DNA from: Vanessa cardui
Lineage: Eukaryota > Arthropoda > Insecta > Lepidoptera > Nymphalidae
Direction of reading: 5' to 3'
NCBI RefSeq assembly: GCF_905220365.1
Contig: NC_061153.1
Location: 10,064,001 to 10,128,000 of the forward strand
DNA length: 64,000 nucleotides
The position numbers were made by a program, and so were the translations under genes. Shown here one piece after another: positions 46,132 to 56,056 of this stretch (its first letter is position 1; the number at the start of each line of letters is the position of its first letter). Under the pieces are notes generated by a model, which saw only the letters and a list, made by a program, of their open reading frames with translations, searched no databases and had not been told where the DNA came from.

Positions 46132-46850
46132 TCACTTACTTTCTTTATTGATTGGTGTAGTTGTACGTGAGTGTAGTTTAAAATTTGTTACTATTATGTC
46201 AGATATCAAATACAGATTGTGCCGACAACTTCTTAATGACAGCTGTCACGATCTGGACTGAGATGTGTTTGAAAGTGAGCCAGTTCTTGAGACCTATCAA
46301 GAGTAATATTCCTTTACAAACTGCAGGAGTATATAAACTCGAATGTGAGTGTGGTTTATCTTACATAGGCTAAACAAAGAGAAGTATCGGTACCAGGGTC
46401 AAGGAAAATATAGGAGATGTCAAAAATAGGCGTTCTTCAAAGTCTGCAGTCTGTGAACATGCTCTGGATAAACCTAACCATTTTATCCGATTTGATAAAC
46501 CACAGATCCTCGCTAGAGAACACAGATTCATTCCTAGAATGATACGCGAGGCTATTGAAATTCAAAAACATCCGACTTCAATAGAGAAGATGGTTGGACA
46601 CTTTCTAACACCTGGGATCCACTTATTAAAAATTTAAAATCCCAAATCCAACAGACTGCAAGACCTAAAAATACAGTTAGTGCCTTCTGCGTGCAACCGG
46701 AACGTTACTCAAGATATCAATTGAGAAATCGTTGGCGGTAGTTGTTAATAATATTTCCTTTGTTCTTCAAATAGACAAATGTCATCTTAGTCTACCCGTG
46801 ACCACGAACACTGCAAAGTGCTCGAAACGTCGGGATGTTTAAAAAATAAT
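46055..46850 (+). pseudogene. Penelope-like element 3' fragment with GIY-YIG endonuclease
   Basis: The plus strand encodes FLRPIKSNIPLQTAGVYKLE and CECGLSYIG, a stop (TAA in place of a Gln codon), TKRSIGTRVKE, then KSAVCEHALDKPNHFIRFDK and EHRFIPRMIREAIEIQKHP. This is the GIY-YIG endonuclease module that follows the RT in Penelope-like retroelements, with GVY, SYIG and the downstream Arg and Glu regions visible. The RT is absent. The 3' end has CCCGTGACCACG and CTCGAAACGTCGGG (46795-46834), a terminal motif I associate with Penelope-like elements. It sits between ORF1 and ORF2 of LINE-B2; the 5' limit is approximate. Confidence 0.85.
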
Positions 46851-47567
46851 TAATATACGCGATTCAAATCCGTTATAATTAGTTTTATTTAAATAAATGA
46901 ACAATTTAAACAAACAAATTAAATAAATAAATTACTTGTGAACAACTTATATCATTCGATCCTAAGGTTCCTGCTTAATAGTAAAACCAATAGCTGCCAC
47001 TGAGAATCATGTTTAATCTTTTTTTTTTCTGTGTACTGCTGTTGGCCCTTTTGGCCTCTACAGCGTCACCGGGGTGTTTAATCAACACAATTCTTAACAC
47101 TTTATACAATCGTTTGCGAATCTTGTCATCGTGATGTAGAAATTTACATATTTTGATATAACGTCATCCAGTAGCTATAGGTTACATTAATTATTACGTG
47201 TACAGCTTGAATAAATTAAATATAAATATATAAATAAACAAAATTTAAATTATAAAAATAAAAATATCAGTTAATAATTAATTAAATGTGAACCTGACTT
47301 TGTAATTTGAACAGATTTGATTGGTCAAAGGGGGCGGAGTCAGGCCGGTAAACAATGATAACTCACTGCATTCTTAACGCGAACAGAGTTTAATTAGTTT
47401 TATCAATTTCTTAATCTTTCAACAGCTGGTGGGTAAGATGGAACTATTATATATTCGCAATTTGTATATTTATATATTGTTTTTATTACATATATTTATA
47501 TACTTATTTTATTTTAATTTATTATACTCTTATTTATTTATTTATTATTATTTAATATATATGTATA
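46851..47567 (+). other. LINE-B2 inter-ORF spacer
   Basis: About 700 bp with no ORF, AT-rich near ORF2. A moderately GC-rich stretch around 47040-47085 (GGCCCTTTTGGCCTCTACAG) and another at 47325-47355 could be remnants of other repeats. Nothing else recognised. Confidence 0.45.
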
Positions 47568-50514
47568 ATGATTGATAATAGCCATGTTCAAGACGACAAT
47601 GATATTTATTTTTCTCTCTCTTCTGATTTAACCAGTAGCGACGACAGCTTTCAAAGTATTCCTTCGCTCAATGAATCCCTATTAAATCTTTTTACAGACG
47701 TACCTAAAAACTTTAACATTGTTCATATTAACGCTCAGATTATTCCTGCTCACTATCCTGACCTTCTCACATCGTTTGATAACAAAAACCTCCATGCTAT
47801 ACTTGTTTCTGAATCATGGCTTAATCCATGTTTGTCTTCTGAGTCATAGTCATATTCTTTACTGGGTTTCCATTTAATTCGAAATGACCGTGTCAATAGA
47901 GCTGGTGGAGGTGTTGCCATGTACCTGCGATCCTACATTCCTTTTAAAATTATCAGCATGTCAGCACCTCAGACTGGTCCTTCCGCGGAACATCTTTTTA
48001 TTGAGTTAACCTTTTCCCATTGTAAACTTCTACTATGTGTTTTTTATAATCCTTGCCTATCAATCGACTACTTCTCCTCATTAGAATACATTCTTGAAAA
48101 ATTTACTCCTCAATATAACCACACTATATTGATGGGTGACTTTAATACTTGTCTGATCAAGAATGACTATAGATCCGTGAGACTCAATTCCTTAATATCT
48201 TCATCTAACTTGCACATTCTTCCTCTCTCTGCCACACATTCCTTTCCGAATTCCAATCCCTCACTCCTTGACTTAATTATTGTGTATTCCACAGACCATG
48301 TTGAAAAACATGGTCAGTGCAATGCTACAGCATTCTCTTATCATGATTTACTTTACCTGTCCTATAAAATTAAACCACCTAAAGCCAAGTCAAGAATCCT
48401 TCTGCTGCGTAACTTTGGTGGTATGGATATCAGTCGCTTGCATGAAGATGCATCTAAAATCGATTGGTCAGTAGTACTGGCTGCGGATACAGTTGACGAA
48501 CGGGTTGCAATTTTAAATTCCTTACTAACACAACTGTATGACACTCATGCTCCCATTCGTCCTGTGCGCCTAAAACATCGGCCTGCTCCCTGGCTTACTG
48601 ATGAAATCAAAGTACTACAATATCGTAAGAACATAGCCAAAGCAAAATATAAAATGAACCCTACAGACAAAAACCGCGAGAAATATAGAAATATTCGGAA
48701 TCGCTGCAACATGCAATGTAGAGATCAACAACGACGCCATATTCATCAGTCCTTAACCGGCAATGATCCTTCTAAGGTGTGGAAATTTCTTGAAACACTT
48801 GGAATTGGGAAAGCACGTCAAGAACTAAATTTAAATAATCTGGATATAAACCAACTTAACCAGCATTTCTCGTCTTCTGATACCATAGATGGTACGATAA
48901 AAACTGGCACCATTAGAAATATTTCAGCGTCTTCTACTCCCAATATTCCTTCTTTCTCTTTTAGTCAGTTTACTGTATGTGATGTTAAGAAGAACATTTT
49001 AGACATCAACTCTGATGCCGTGGGTTCAGATTGCATTAGCCGTAAAATGATTCTTCCTATTATTGGTCTTGTAGCTCCTATCCTTACATCTATCTATAAC
49101 TTGTCGATAGAATCCTGTACATTTCCTACGATCTGGAAAGATGCTCAAATAATCCCTGTACCTAAAAAGTCCAACCGAATAGTTACTCCGAATTTCGTCC
49201 TATATCGATTCTTCCTTTCTTATCTAAAGTATTTGAGCGTCTTATATATCAACAAATGACTCCATTTTTATCCAAAAATAACCTTATGAATCCTTTCCAA
49301 TCCGGTTTTCGCCGTTGTCATAGTACAGCTACTGCTCTCGTTCAAATAACGGACGACATCAGACTTGGTATGGACAAGCAACTGATTACAGTGCTGGCAC
49401 TGCTGGATTTCAGTAATGCATTTTGCACTGTAGACTTTGATATTTTACTAGCTATACTACGTTCTCTTAACATATCTCCTAAGGTGACTGACTGGTTTCA
49501 TTGTTACTTGCGAGGGCATCGGCAGCGCGTATATACTAATGGTCATAACTCAGACTGGTGTATGCTAAGCGCTGGTGTCCCGCAAGGTGGCGTGTTGTCT
49601 CCTCTATTATTTTCTATATTCATTTCCTCTATCACTAATCACATTTCTTCTCTCTACCACTTGTACGCAGATGATCTCCAAATATATTCACAGACACAAT
49701 TCAGCGGGCTCTCGGACACCATTGATTTAATAAACAAAGATTTGATGCACATAAGTCAATGGAGTAAATCTTATGGTCTGAGAGTTAATCCCACAAAAAC
49801 AAAGGTGATTATCATTGGTAGCCCGAGACTTATTTCACGGATTGACTGGAAACAATTACCACCTGTCCTTTTTGATGGCGTCTGCATACCAATCTGTGAA
49901 ACAGCAAAAAATCTCGGCGTTATCTTTGATAGGCACCTTTCTTGGGCACCTCAAATAAATGAGGTTAGTAAAAAATTGTTTTCATCCTTTGGCTCGCTGA
50001 GAAGATTGAAAACTTTTTACCCATTCCAACTAAAGTTACGCTTGCACAATCTCTCCTTCTACCGATTTTTGACTATGCCGACACTTGTTATACAAACTTA
50101 AGTGAGGAGCAATTAAATAAACTTGAGCGATTACAAAACCTATGTATAAGGTTCATATTTGGTTTACGCAAATATTATCATGTTTCCGAATTTCGCCAAA
50201 AACTCAAGTGGCTCCCTATTCGCCTTCGCAAGAATACTCACATTTTATCTCTTCATTATTCTATTCTTTTTAATCCAGTGACACCCTTCTATCTTAAAGA
50301 GCGTTTCACTCTCCTTAGGGAGACTCATAAGCGTGCTCTTCGCTCGAATGAAAATTTAATTCTCTCCATTCCTTCTCATTCTTCTTCTTACTATTCTAAG
50401 TCCTTCACTGTAGAAGCTTCTCGACTTTCGAATACATTACCCTTAGCTGTAAGGCGCGCACAGTCATTAGCCGTTTTTAAAAGTATGGTTAAGGACTCTT
50501 ACTTATCGCATTAG
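47568..50514 (+). pseudogene. LINE-B2 ORF2: endonuclease and RT with a few lesions
   Basis: The ATG at 47568 opens MIDNSHVQDDNDIYFSLSSD; the endonuclease has NIVHINAQIIPAHYPDLL, LVSESWLNPCL, then a TAG at about 47848, GGGVAMYLRSYIPFKI, ILMGDFNTCLIKNDYRS, LLDLIIVYSTDHVEKHGQ and FSYHDLLY. The linker reads RPAPWLTDEIKVLQYRKN and RNRCNMQCRDQQRRHIH. A frameshift near 49185 falls in the RT; the next frame has LLDFSNAFCTVDFDILL, AGVPQGGVLSPLLFSIFIS and the catalytic HLYADDLQIYS. Another shift near 50030 precedes the C-terminus, which ends EASRLSNTLPLAVRRAQSL and a stop near 50514. About one stop and two to three frameshifts. Confidence 0.9.
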
Positions 50515-50641
50515 TTATTCTAAGCAGTCGTTGTTGATCTTAATTTCTTATTTATTATTATTTCTTACTATATAACCATTTATTAAACTTGCCAGATACA
50601 TAGAAGGTGAAAATGTGTACACAGAAAAAATAAGTTTAAAA

Positions 50642-50680
50642 GGTATACTTATCCCTAGAAGAGATTTCTTCCAGTATACC
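50642..50680 (-). promoter_or_regulatory. LINE-E2 3'-UTR stem-loop
   Basis: On the minus strand GGTATAC and GTATACC form the outer stem, and ATCTCT with AGGGAT the inner one. The outer stem differs from LINE-E1 by paired changes (GTATGC/GCATAC). Confidence 0.65.
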
Positions 50681-50737
50681 CAAGAAAGAAGTAACATAGA
50701 CAGGAAAGTTAAAAGGTAGACAAGCAAAATCATACAA

Positions 50738-51289
50738 CAGGTATCGTTTACTGTACAGGCCATAAGGTTATGGAATGCCCTTCCAGTAAACATTAAAAAA
50801 GCTCCATCTATTTCAGTTTTCAAAAGAGCCGTTAAAAACTATTACCTAAATAATAATTCAGACGACTTTAATTAATTATTTTATATAACATTTATTATGT
50901 AATTTTATGTATTTTTATATCATTTTATTATCTTAAGTATGTATTAGTGTATGATAGAGATATATATTATTTATACATAATATATATGTATATATTTATA
51001 TATATATAAGAAGTATAAGTATTAGTGTGTAACTATTTGTATGTAAGTTTATGACTGCACCGCCTACGCCGATGGTTTTGGATTTTCCCTTTGATTGGGT
51101 TGTCTGGAAGAGATGGCTAAAAAGCCATAAGTCCGCCCATTGTACAACACTTTTAATGTACTTCTTTTGTTTTGTTTTTTTTTTTTAATTCTTTTTTTTT
51201 GTATTTTATTAATTTAATGTTACTTCCTTTTTTGTTTCTGTTTGTGGTGTGCAATAAAGAATTATAAATAAATAAAAAAATAAATACAT
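50738..51289 (+). mobile_element. B-type LINE 3' end nested in LINE-E2
   Basis: The plus strand starts inside an ORF2 C-terminus (SFTVQAIRLWNALPVNIKKA, then FKRAVKNYYLNNNS, stop near 50875), followed by an AT-rich 3' UTR with the stem-loop at 51105-51135 and an AATAAAGAATTATAAATAAA tail. ATACAA is duplicated at 50732-50737 and 51290-51295. It is 5' truncated. Confidence 0.8.
51101..51135 (+). promoter_or_regulatory. 3'-UTR stem-loop of the nested B-type LINE
   Basis: CTGGAAGAGATGGCTAAAAA then GCCATAAGTCCGCCC: ATGGCT pairs with AGCCAT, where LINE-B1 and LINE-B2 have ATCGCT/AGCGAT. Confidence 0.65.
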
Positions 51290-51337
51290 ATACAAATGTA
51301 TAAATAAATAAATATGTTTATGCCATTTTACCATGAA

Positions 51338-54177
51338 TCAACATTGGGATAAGAAATACTCTTTCAATTTCTTTTGTAATGTAAAAGGACTAGTGCGAAT
51401 TGTAAACGGCAGCGAATTCCACAATCTCGCTGCATTAACAGTGAAAGCGTTAGAGTAAAAATTGGAAGTATGGGATGGGATACGGAGTAGAAGCTGGACA
51501 TTGGGACGACATGGGGAACCAGGGGGATGCAAGAAAACAAAACGCTCACGAAGGTAACTGGGGTATAGTGGATTAAAAAGTATATTGTAAAGAAGACATA
51601 AAACGTGAGTATCCCTGCGAAGTCTTATTGGAAGCCACTTGAGTTCAGCTCGATATTTTGAGACATGGTCAAATTTGCGGAGTCCGAAGATGTAGCGAAT
51701 ACAAAGATTTTGTAGCCCTTCAAGCTTATTAAGTAGTTCTTCAGTAGTGTCAAAAAAGCAAGAATCAGCATAGTCTAGGATAAGTAGCAGAAGAGACTAG
51801 ACAAGAAGAATTTTAGTTTTGATGGGAAGGAAGTACTGCAGATTTTTTAGGGAGTGAATAGAAAAGTGAAGCTTTTTACTTACCTCGTTGACATGCTTAG
51901 ACCAGGACAGGTCATTACTAAAATGAAGACCTAGATTTTTAGCGGAATCGGTATAATTGATTGGTATGCCGTTATACACCAAAGGAGAAATATGGTTTAA
52001 AGTTTTGAGCATAATACGACTACCAATAACCAAAGCCTGTGATTTCGTGAGATTTAGCACAAGTCCGAACCGCTCAGCCCAGCTGTGTATACGTCTAAGA
52101 TCTTCATTAATCCCGGCAATAGCTGTTGTAGCATCCACAACACTAAAGTGGTGATACAATTATAGATCATCAGCGTAAAGATGAAACTTAGAAGAAATTA
52201 CCGCAGATATAGTGTTAATGAAGATAGAAAATAATAGAGGAGATAGAACACCGCCTTGAGGAACACCCGATTTCAGATTGCACCAATTTGAGTGAAGCAC
52301 ACCCAATTGAATGCACTGCGAGCGTCCTCGAAGATAAGACTCGAAACAGCTACACGAAGAGGAAGAAACATTTAATGACCTGAGCACGCTTAACAGAACG
52401 TCGAAGTCTACCGAATTAAATGCATTACTGAAGTCAAGTAATACGACCACAGTAAGCTGGCGATTGTCCATAGCGTGTCTAATGTCTTCTGTTACTTTTA
52501 GAAGGGCTGTTACAGTGCTGAGTCCAGGCCGAAACCCAGACTGCCAAGGATTCAGAAGACGATTAGAGACTAGATTTTGTGCTAACTGCTCATCAACGAT
52601 ATGTTCCAGAACTTTAGATAGGAAAGGAAGGATTGAAATAGGGCGATAATGTGATGGGGAAGTAGGGTGGGATATTTTAGGTAAAGGAATAATACGAGCA
52701 TTTTTCCATACTGACGGAAAGGTAGATGAGTTAATGGAAAAATTAAATATATGTGTCAGTACTGGAAGGAGCTCAGGAAGAATGAGAAGGATCATTCTGG
52801 AACAAATCAGGTCACAACCAATTGCTGCTGATTTAAAGGACATTATGTGCCTCTTCACATCATCTTCGGTAACTGGCTGTAGGGAGAATGAAGAACATAG
52901 CGGTAATATAGATTTGGATAAATCCGAAATGGTTTTTGTTTTTGTGAAATCATCCAAAGTTACAGGGGATGTGGAGAAGTGTGAGTTTAATGCATTCAGA
53001 TCCACTGAATTGTCACCAGAAAAAGGAACTTTACCAATGCCGAAAGATTTTAGGAGACTCCAGACCTGCTTGCTGTCGGAATTGTCGATAGTGTTGTGGA
53101 TGTACCTTCGCTTAGCTTCACGACATAATTTATTGCATCGGTTGCGCAATAATCTGTACCGGTCTAAGTTATCAACCGTTGGAAATTTCTTAAGGCGAGC
53201 TTTAGCTTTGTCGCGCTTAGCCATCATTTCCCTAATACTGTCAGTAATCCAGGGCGCAGGACGATGTTTTATTCGAATACGTTTAACGGGAGCATGAACG
53301 TTATACAGATCGTTTAATTTCGAATTAAAAACTTCAACTTTTAAATCCATCGTATTTTCATTAAAGACTTGCGCCCATTCAATACTGACTGCATCACTTT
53401 TAAGCTTATTTGTCAATCTGGTTAAAGCAACGACGAATGGCGTAAGGAGCCTTGGTTTTGGAAGGATGGACCTTATAGGAATAAAATAAAAGGTCATGAT
53501 AGGAAAAGCAGGATGGGAGTTGACCATGCGTAGCCACATGGTCAGGGAGGGAAACAATGATAAGATCAAGTAGAGAAGGTGTTGTGTTAGGGAAATGATG
53601 TGTTGCAGACAAGGGAAGAGAGTACAAGTTTAAGGAAGACAGAACTGAAAGGAGCTTACGAGAACGGCTGTCGTTTTTCAGCAAACAGGTGTTAAAATCT
53701 CCCATCAGCAGAAGGTGATCATATAAAGGACAAAGGTTATTAAGGATATTATCTAAAGTGGAGAAGTAATTAATATGGATAGATGGACTATAAAGAACAC
53801 CTAGAAGTGTTTTGGAGTGGGCTAGGACAATTTCAAGAAAAAGGAATTCTGCTGATTCGGAGTATTGGGTGGGTGAGGATAATACAATTTTGTCCAGGTA
53901 GGGTAAATTGAATAGAAGGAAGCGAAGGCTTTAAGAAAGTTTTAGAAATTAGGATGGCATCTACTTGACTATTACTGAAGCACTCTGAAAGATCTGAAAA
54001 ATGTGCAGGTATACTCTGAGCGTTTATATGAACAATATTGAGATTATTATGAAAAGGAGAAAATATAGTTTGTAACTGATCATTTAACAAAAGGTCGGGA
54101 GTACCATCGCTTTCAGCACTAAAAAATTCGTCACTAGAAGAAGAGTAAGTAATATCCAGTTGATCGGCAAAATCCAT
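51338..54177 (-). pseudogene. LINE-E2 ORF2: endonuclease and RT, broken
   Basis: The ATG at 54177 opens MDFADQLDITYSSSSDEFFS; the endonuclease has NLNIVHINAQSIPAHFSDLS, LISKTFLKPSLPS (Lys where Glu is expected in SETWL, so the catalytic Glu may be lost), then frame breaks, MGDFNTCLLKNDSRSRKL, LLDLIIVSLPDHVATHGQ and FSYHDLLFYS. The linker and RT are in one long frame (53569-52160): RPAPWITDSIREMMAKRDKA, SHYRPISILPFLSKVLEHIV, LLDFSNAFNSVDFDVLL, SGVPQGGVLSPLLFSIFIN and HLYADDL, then a stop just after the catalytic motif (the next frame starts MYHHFSVVD). Thumb and C-terminal regions follow to 51338. Confidence 0.88.
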
Positions 54178-54263
54178 AGCTAAAATAAATATAACATAAA
54201 ATATTAAATATATAATTATAATAAATATATATTTTTAATATTTTATGTTATATATATTTATAT

Positions 54264-54265
<2 letters not shown>

Positions 54266-54328
<63 letters not shown>
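54266..54328. repeat. (TA)n microsatellite in LINE-E2 spacer
   Basis: A pure TA run of about 63 bp, upstream of ORF2 on the minus strand. Matches the position of the shorter run in LINE-E1. Confidence 0.97.
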
Positions 54329-54329
<1 letters not shown>

Positions 54330-54801
54330 GATATTAAAAAAGAAAAACTAAAGTAATAATTAAAATGCTTAAAAAATATTAAAAAAAAATCTACTTAGCA
54401 TTTAGCACACCACTCAAAATTACAATAACAAATAAGTTGCACAAAAATAATTATCTAAATAAGAACAAGAAAAAACAAATTAAAACTAAAAATCACAACC
54501 AAACATATAGCGAACTATGTGACGAACTTTATAAATGCACTGCCACTGTCAAGTGTCAAAAGTCACATCACAGTGTTCTATGTCAATGTCATGTGCAATG
54601 ACAATGACTAGTGCTATTTATCAAACAAGTATTATTAAAAATAATAACAAATTTACTTTACCGACTAAAGCACAATTACATAAAAGTTGCAGTACCTACC
54701 CCGAAAAGTTTTGTAAACTTAAAAAGTTAGTTGCTGTAACCCGGCCAAATGAAAAAGTTACTTGGAAGCATGAGATAACAAAGTGAACAATATTACTGAG
54801 G

Positions 54802-55578
54802 TTACAACTTACGTCTAACTTTCCTGGGGGATTTTACAATGATCTTTTCTTTCTCCTTATCGGCACTCTTGTTTACGGACCGGTCAGGCAAAGGTTGCGA
54901 TTTCGAAGTTGAAGGATACTTGGAAACAACTGCATGAAGATCAGATAAAACTTCCACTTTGCGACGTGTTTTGTCAGGAAACAGTATGATAATCTTGCCA
55001 TCGGATGTCCAGCAACGGTTAACACCAAATTCTTTTCTTGCTTCCATGAAAACATGGTGTTTGGATCTTGTAAGGAATTCAGAAAGAGTGATACCGGTAC
55101 CTTTAAGCAGAGTTTTTGAATTCCATACTAGCTGGCGTGTACTAAGGTTATTGAACCTAACCAAAATAGGCCTAGGTTTACCTTTATGAACCCCCAGCCG
55201 GTGGCAAACTTGTATTTCACTCGGAGAAACGTCGGACAACTCTAAATGGCTGGATACTATGTTCAGAATAACACTGCTGAGCGTCTCATTTTTCTCCTCA
55301 GCTACTCCATGAATAAGGACAACCTTTCTTCTTAAGTAAGCTTCATGACGTTCCAAACCAAGGGTCAGCATCTCAACATGTGACTTCATTAGTGTAAGAG
55401 TTTTCCATACAAAGGTTTTGAAGTCGAGAAACTCACTTGTCAACGATTTTAAATCCATTGCAGGAGCTGAGCAAGATGGGGAAAGCTTCTTTAGCCGGTC
55501 TTCGTAAACCTTCATACGCGAATCAAACATTTTGACAATTTCATCAAAATTTGTTGACATCTGGAGTGATTGATCCAT
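54802..55578 (-). CDS. LINE-E2 ORF1: intact coiled-coil RRM-like RNA-binding protein
   Basis: A clean 258-codon frame from the ATG at 55578. Residues 1-95 are coiled-coil rich (NFDEIVKMFDSRMKVYEDRL; ERHEAYLRRK). The core RRKVVLIHGVAEEKNETLSS, then VCHRLGVHKGKPRPILVRFN, gives the RRM-like fold; the C-terminal domain has KGTGITLSEFLTRSKHHVFM and RKEFGVNRCWTSDGKIIILF. A Lys-rich tail (KEKEKIIVKSPRKVRRKL) likely adds nucleic-acid contacts. It would form LINE ribonucleoprotein particles. It is the only fully open LINE ORF1 here with its full C-terminus. Identification as ORF1 rests on layout, position before ORF2 and similarity to the copies in the inverted duplication. Confidence 0.9.
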   Translation of the reverse strand: MDQSLQMSTNFDEIVKMFDSRMKVYEDRLKKLSPSCSAPAMDLKSLTSEFLDFKTFVWKTLTLMKSHVEMLTLGLERHEAYLRRKVVLIHGVAEEKNETLSSVILNIVSSHLELSDVSPSEIQVCHRLGVHKGKPRPILVRFNNLSTRQLVWNSKTLLKGTGITLSEFLTRSKHHVFMEARKEFGVNRCWTSDGKIIILFPDKTRRKVEVLSDLHAVVSKYPSTSKSQPLPDRSVNKSADKEKEKIIVKSPRKVRRKL

Positions 55579-55768
55579 GTTTGTAATTTTTTATAGTATT
55601 AAAAGTGCTCTTCTGTGCAAAACAAAGTGAGATTTGGAAGGAGTGGTGTTTGTGTTTTATTAAAAGATTAATTCATGTAATAAATCTTAATAAACCAATA
55701 AAAAAAATGTTTAGGAGCAAAATAAAAAGATGTGTACAGTTGTCAGTCTACTAACAAAAAAAATGTAG

Positions 55769-56056
55769 TATATATTTATATTATATATATTTATTGTTAT
55801 TTGTGTATTATATACTATTCTATTAAGTATTTATCTATATATATTTTATATTATATATATATATATATATATATGTAAAAACTTATTGTACCCTTCCCAT
55901 TAATATCAATATCATGATCCTTTACCCAAAGGTTGCCTGGAAGAGATCGCTGCTTAGCGATAAGGCCGCCTGTTGCATCTCATGCAACTTTTATGTAACT
56001 AAAATGTTATTTTTTAGTTGTAAGATTGGGTGCAATAAAGAATAAATATATAAATA
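55769..56056 (+). other. LINE-B2 3' UTR, distal part
   Basis: AT-rich sequence leading to the hairpin and the GTGCAATAAAGAATAAATAT tail. It contains a short (AT)n run at about 55850-55875. It is separated from its ORF2 by LINE-E2. Confidence 0.75.
55936..55970 (+). promoter_or_regulatory. LINE-B2 3'-UTR stem-loop
   Basis: CCTGGAAGAGATCGCTGCTT then AGCGATAAGGCCGCC: ATCGCT (55946-55951) pairs with AGCGAT (55956-55961). Same structure as LINE-B1 with a different loop. Confidence 0.65.

Larger units (their letters stand above)
50580..55768 (-). mobile_element. LINE-E2, full-length with intact ORF1, nested in LINE-B2 3' UTR
   Basis: On the minus strand: 5' UTR (about 55768-55579), ORF1 (55578-54802), spacer, ORF2 (54177-51338) and 3' UTR ending in TTTAATAAAT near 50580. 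A B-type LINE 3' end interrupts the 3' UTR at 50738-51289. It splits LINE-B2 between 50579 and about 55769; target duplications are unclear because the site is TATATA-rich. Confidence 0.82.
45244..56056 (+). mobile_element. LINE-B2, full-length, split by LINE-E2 and a Penelope-like fragment
   Basis: 5' UTR (45244-45420), ORF1 (45421 onward), spacer with a Penelope-like insertion, ORF2 (47568-50514), 3' UTR to about 50579, interrupted by LINE-E2, resuming at about 55769 and ending in an AATAAAGAATAAATA tail at 56056. AACTC flanks it (45239-45243 and 56057-56061) within satellite sequence on both sides. The 3' UTR resuming after LINE-E2 with the B-type hairpin is the evidence that both parts are one element. 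Confidence 0.82.
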
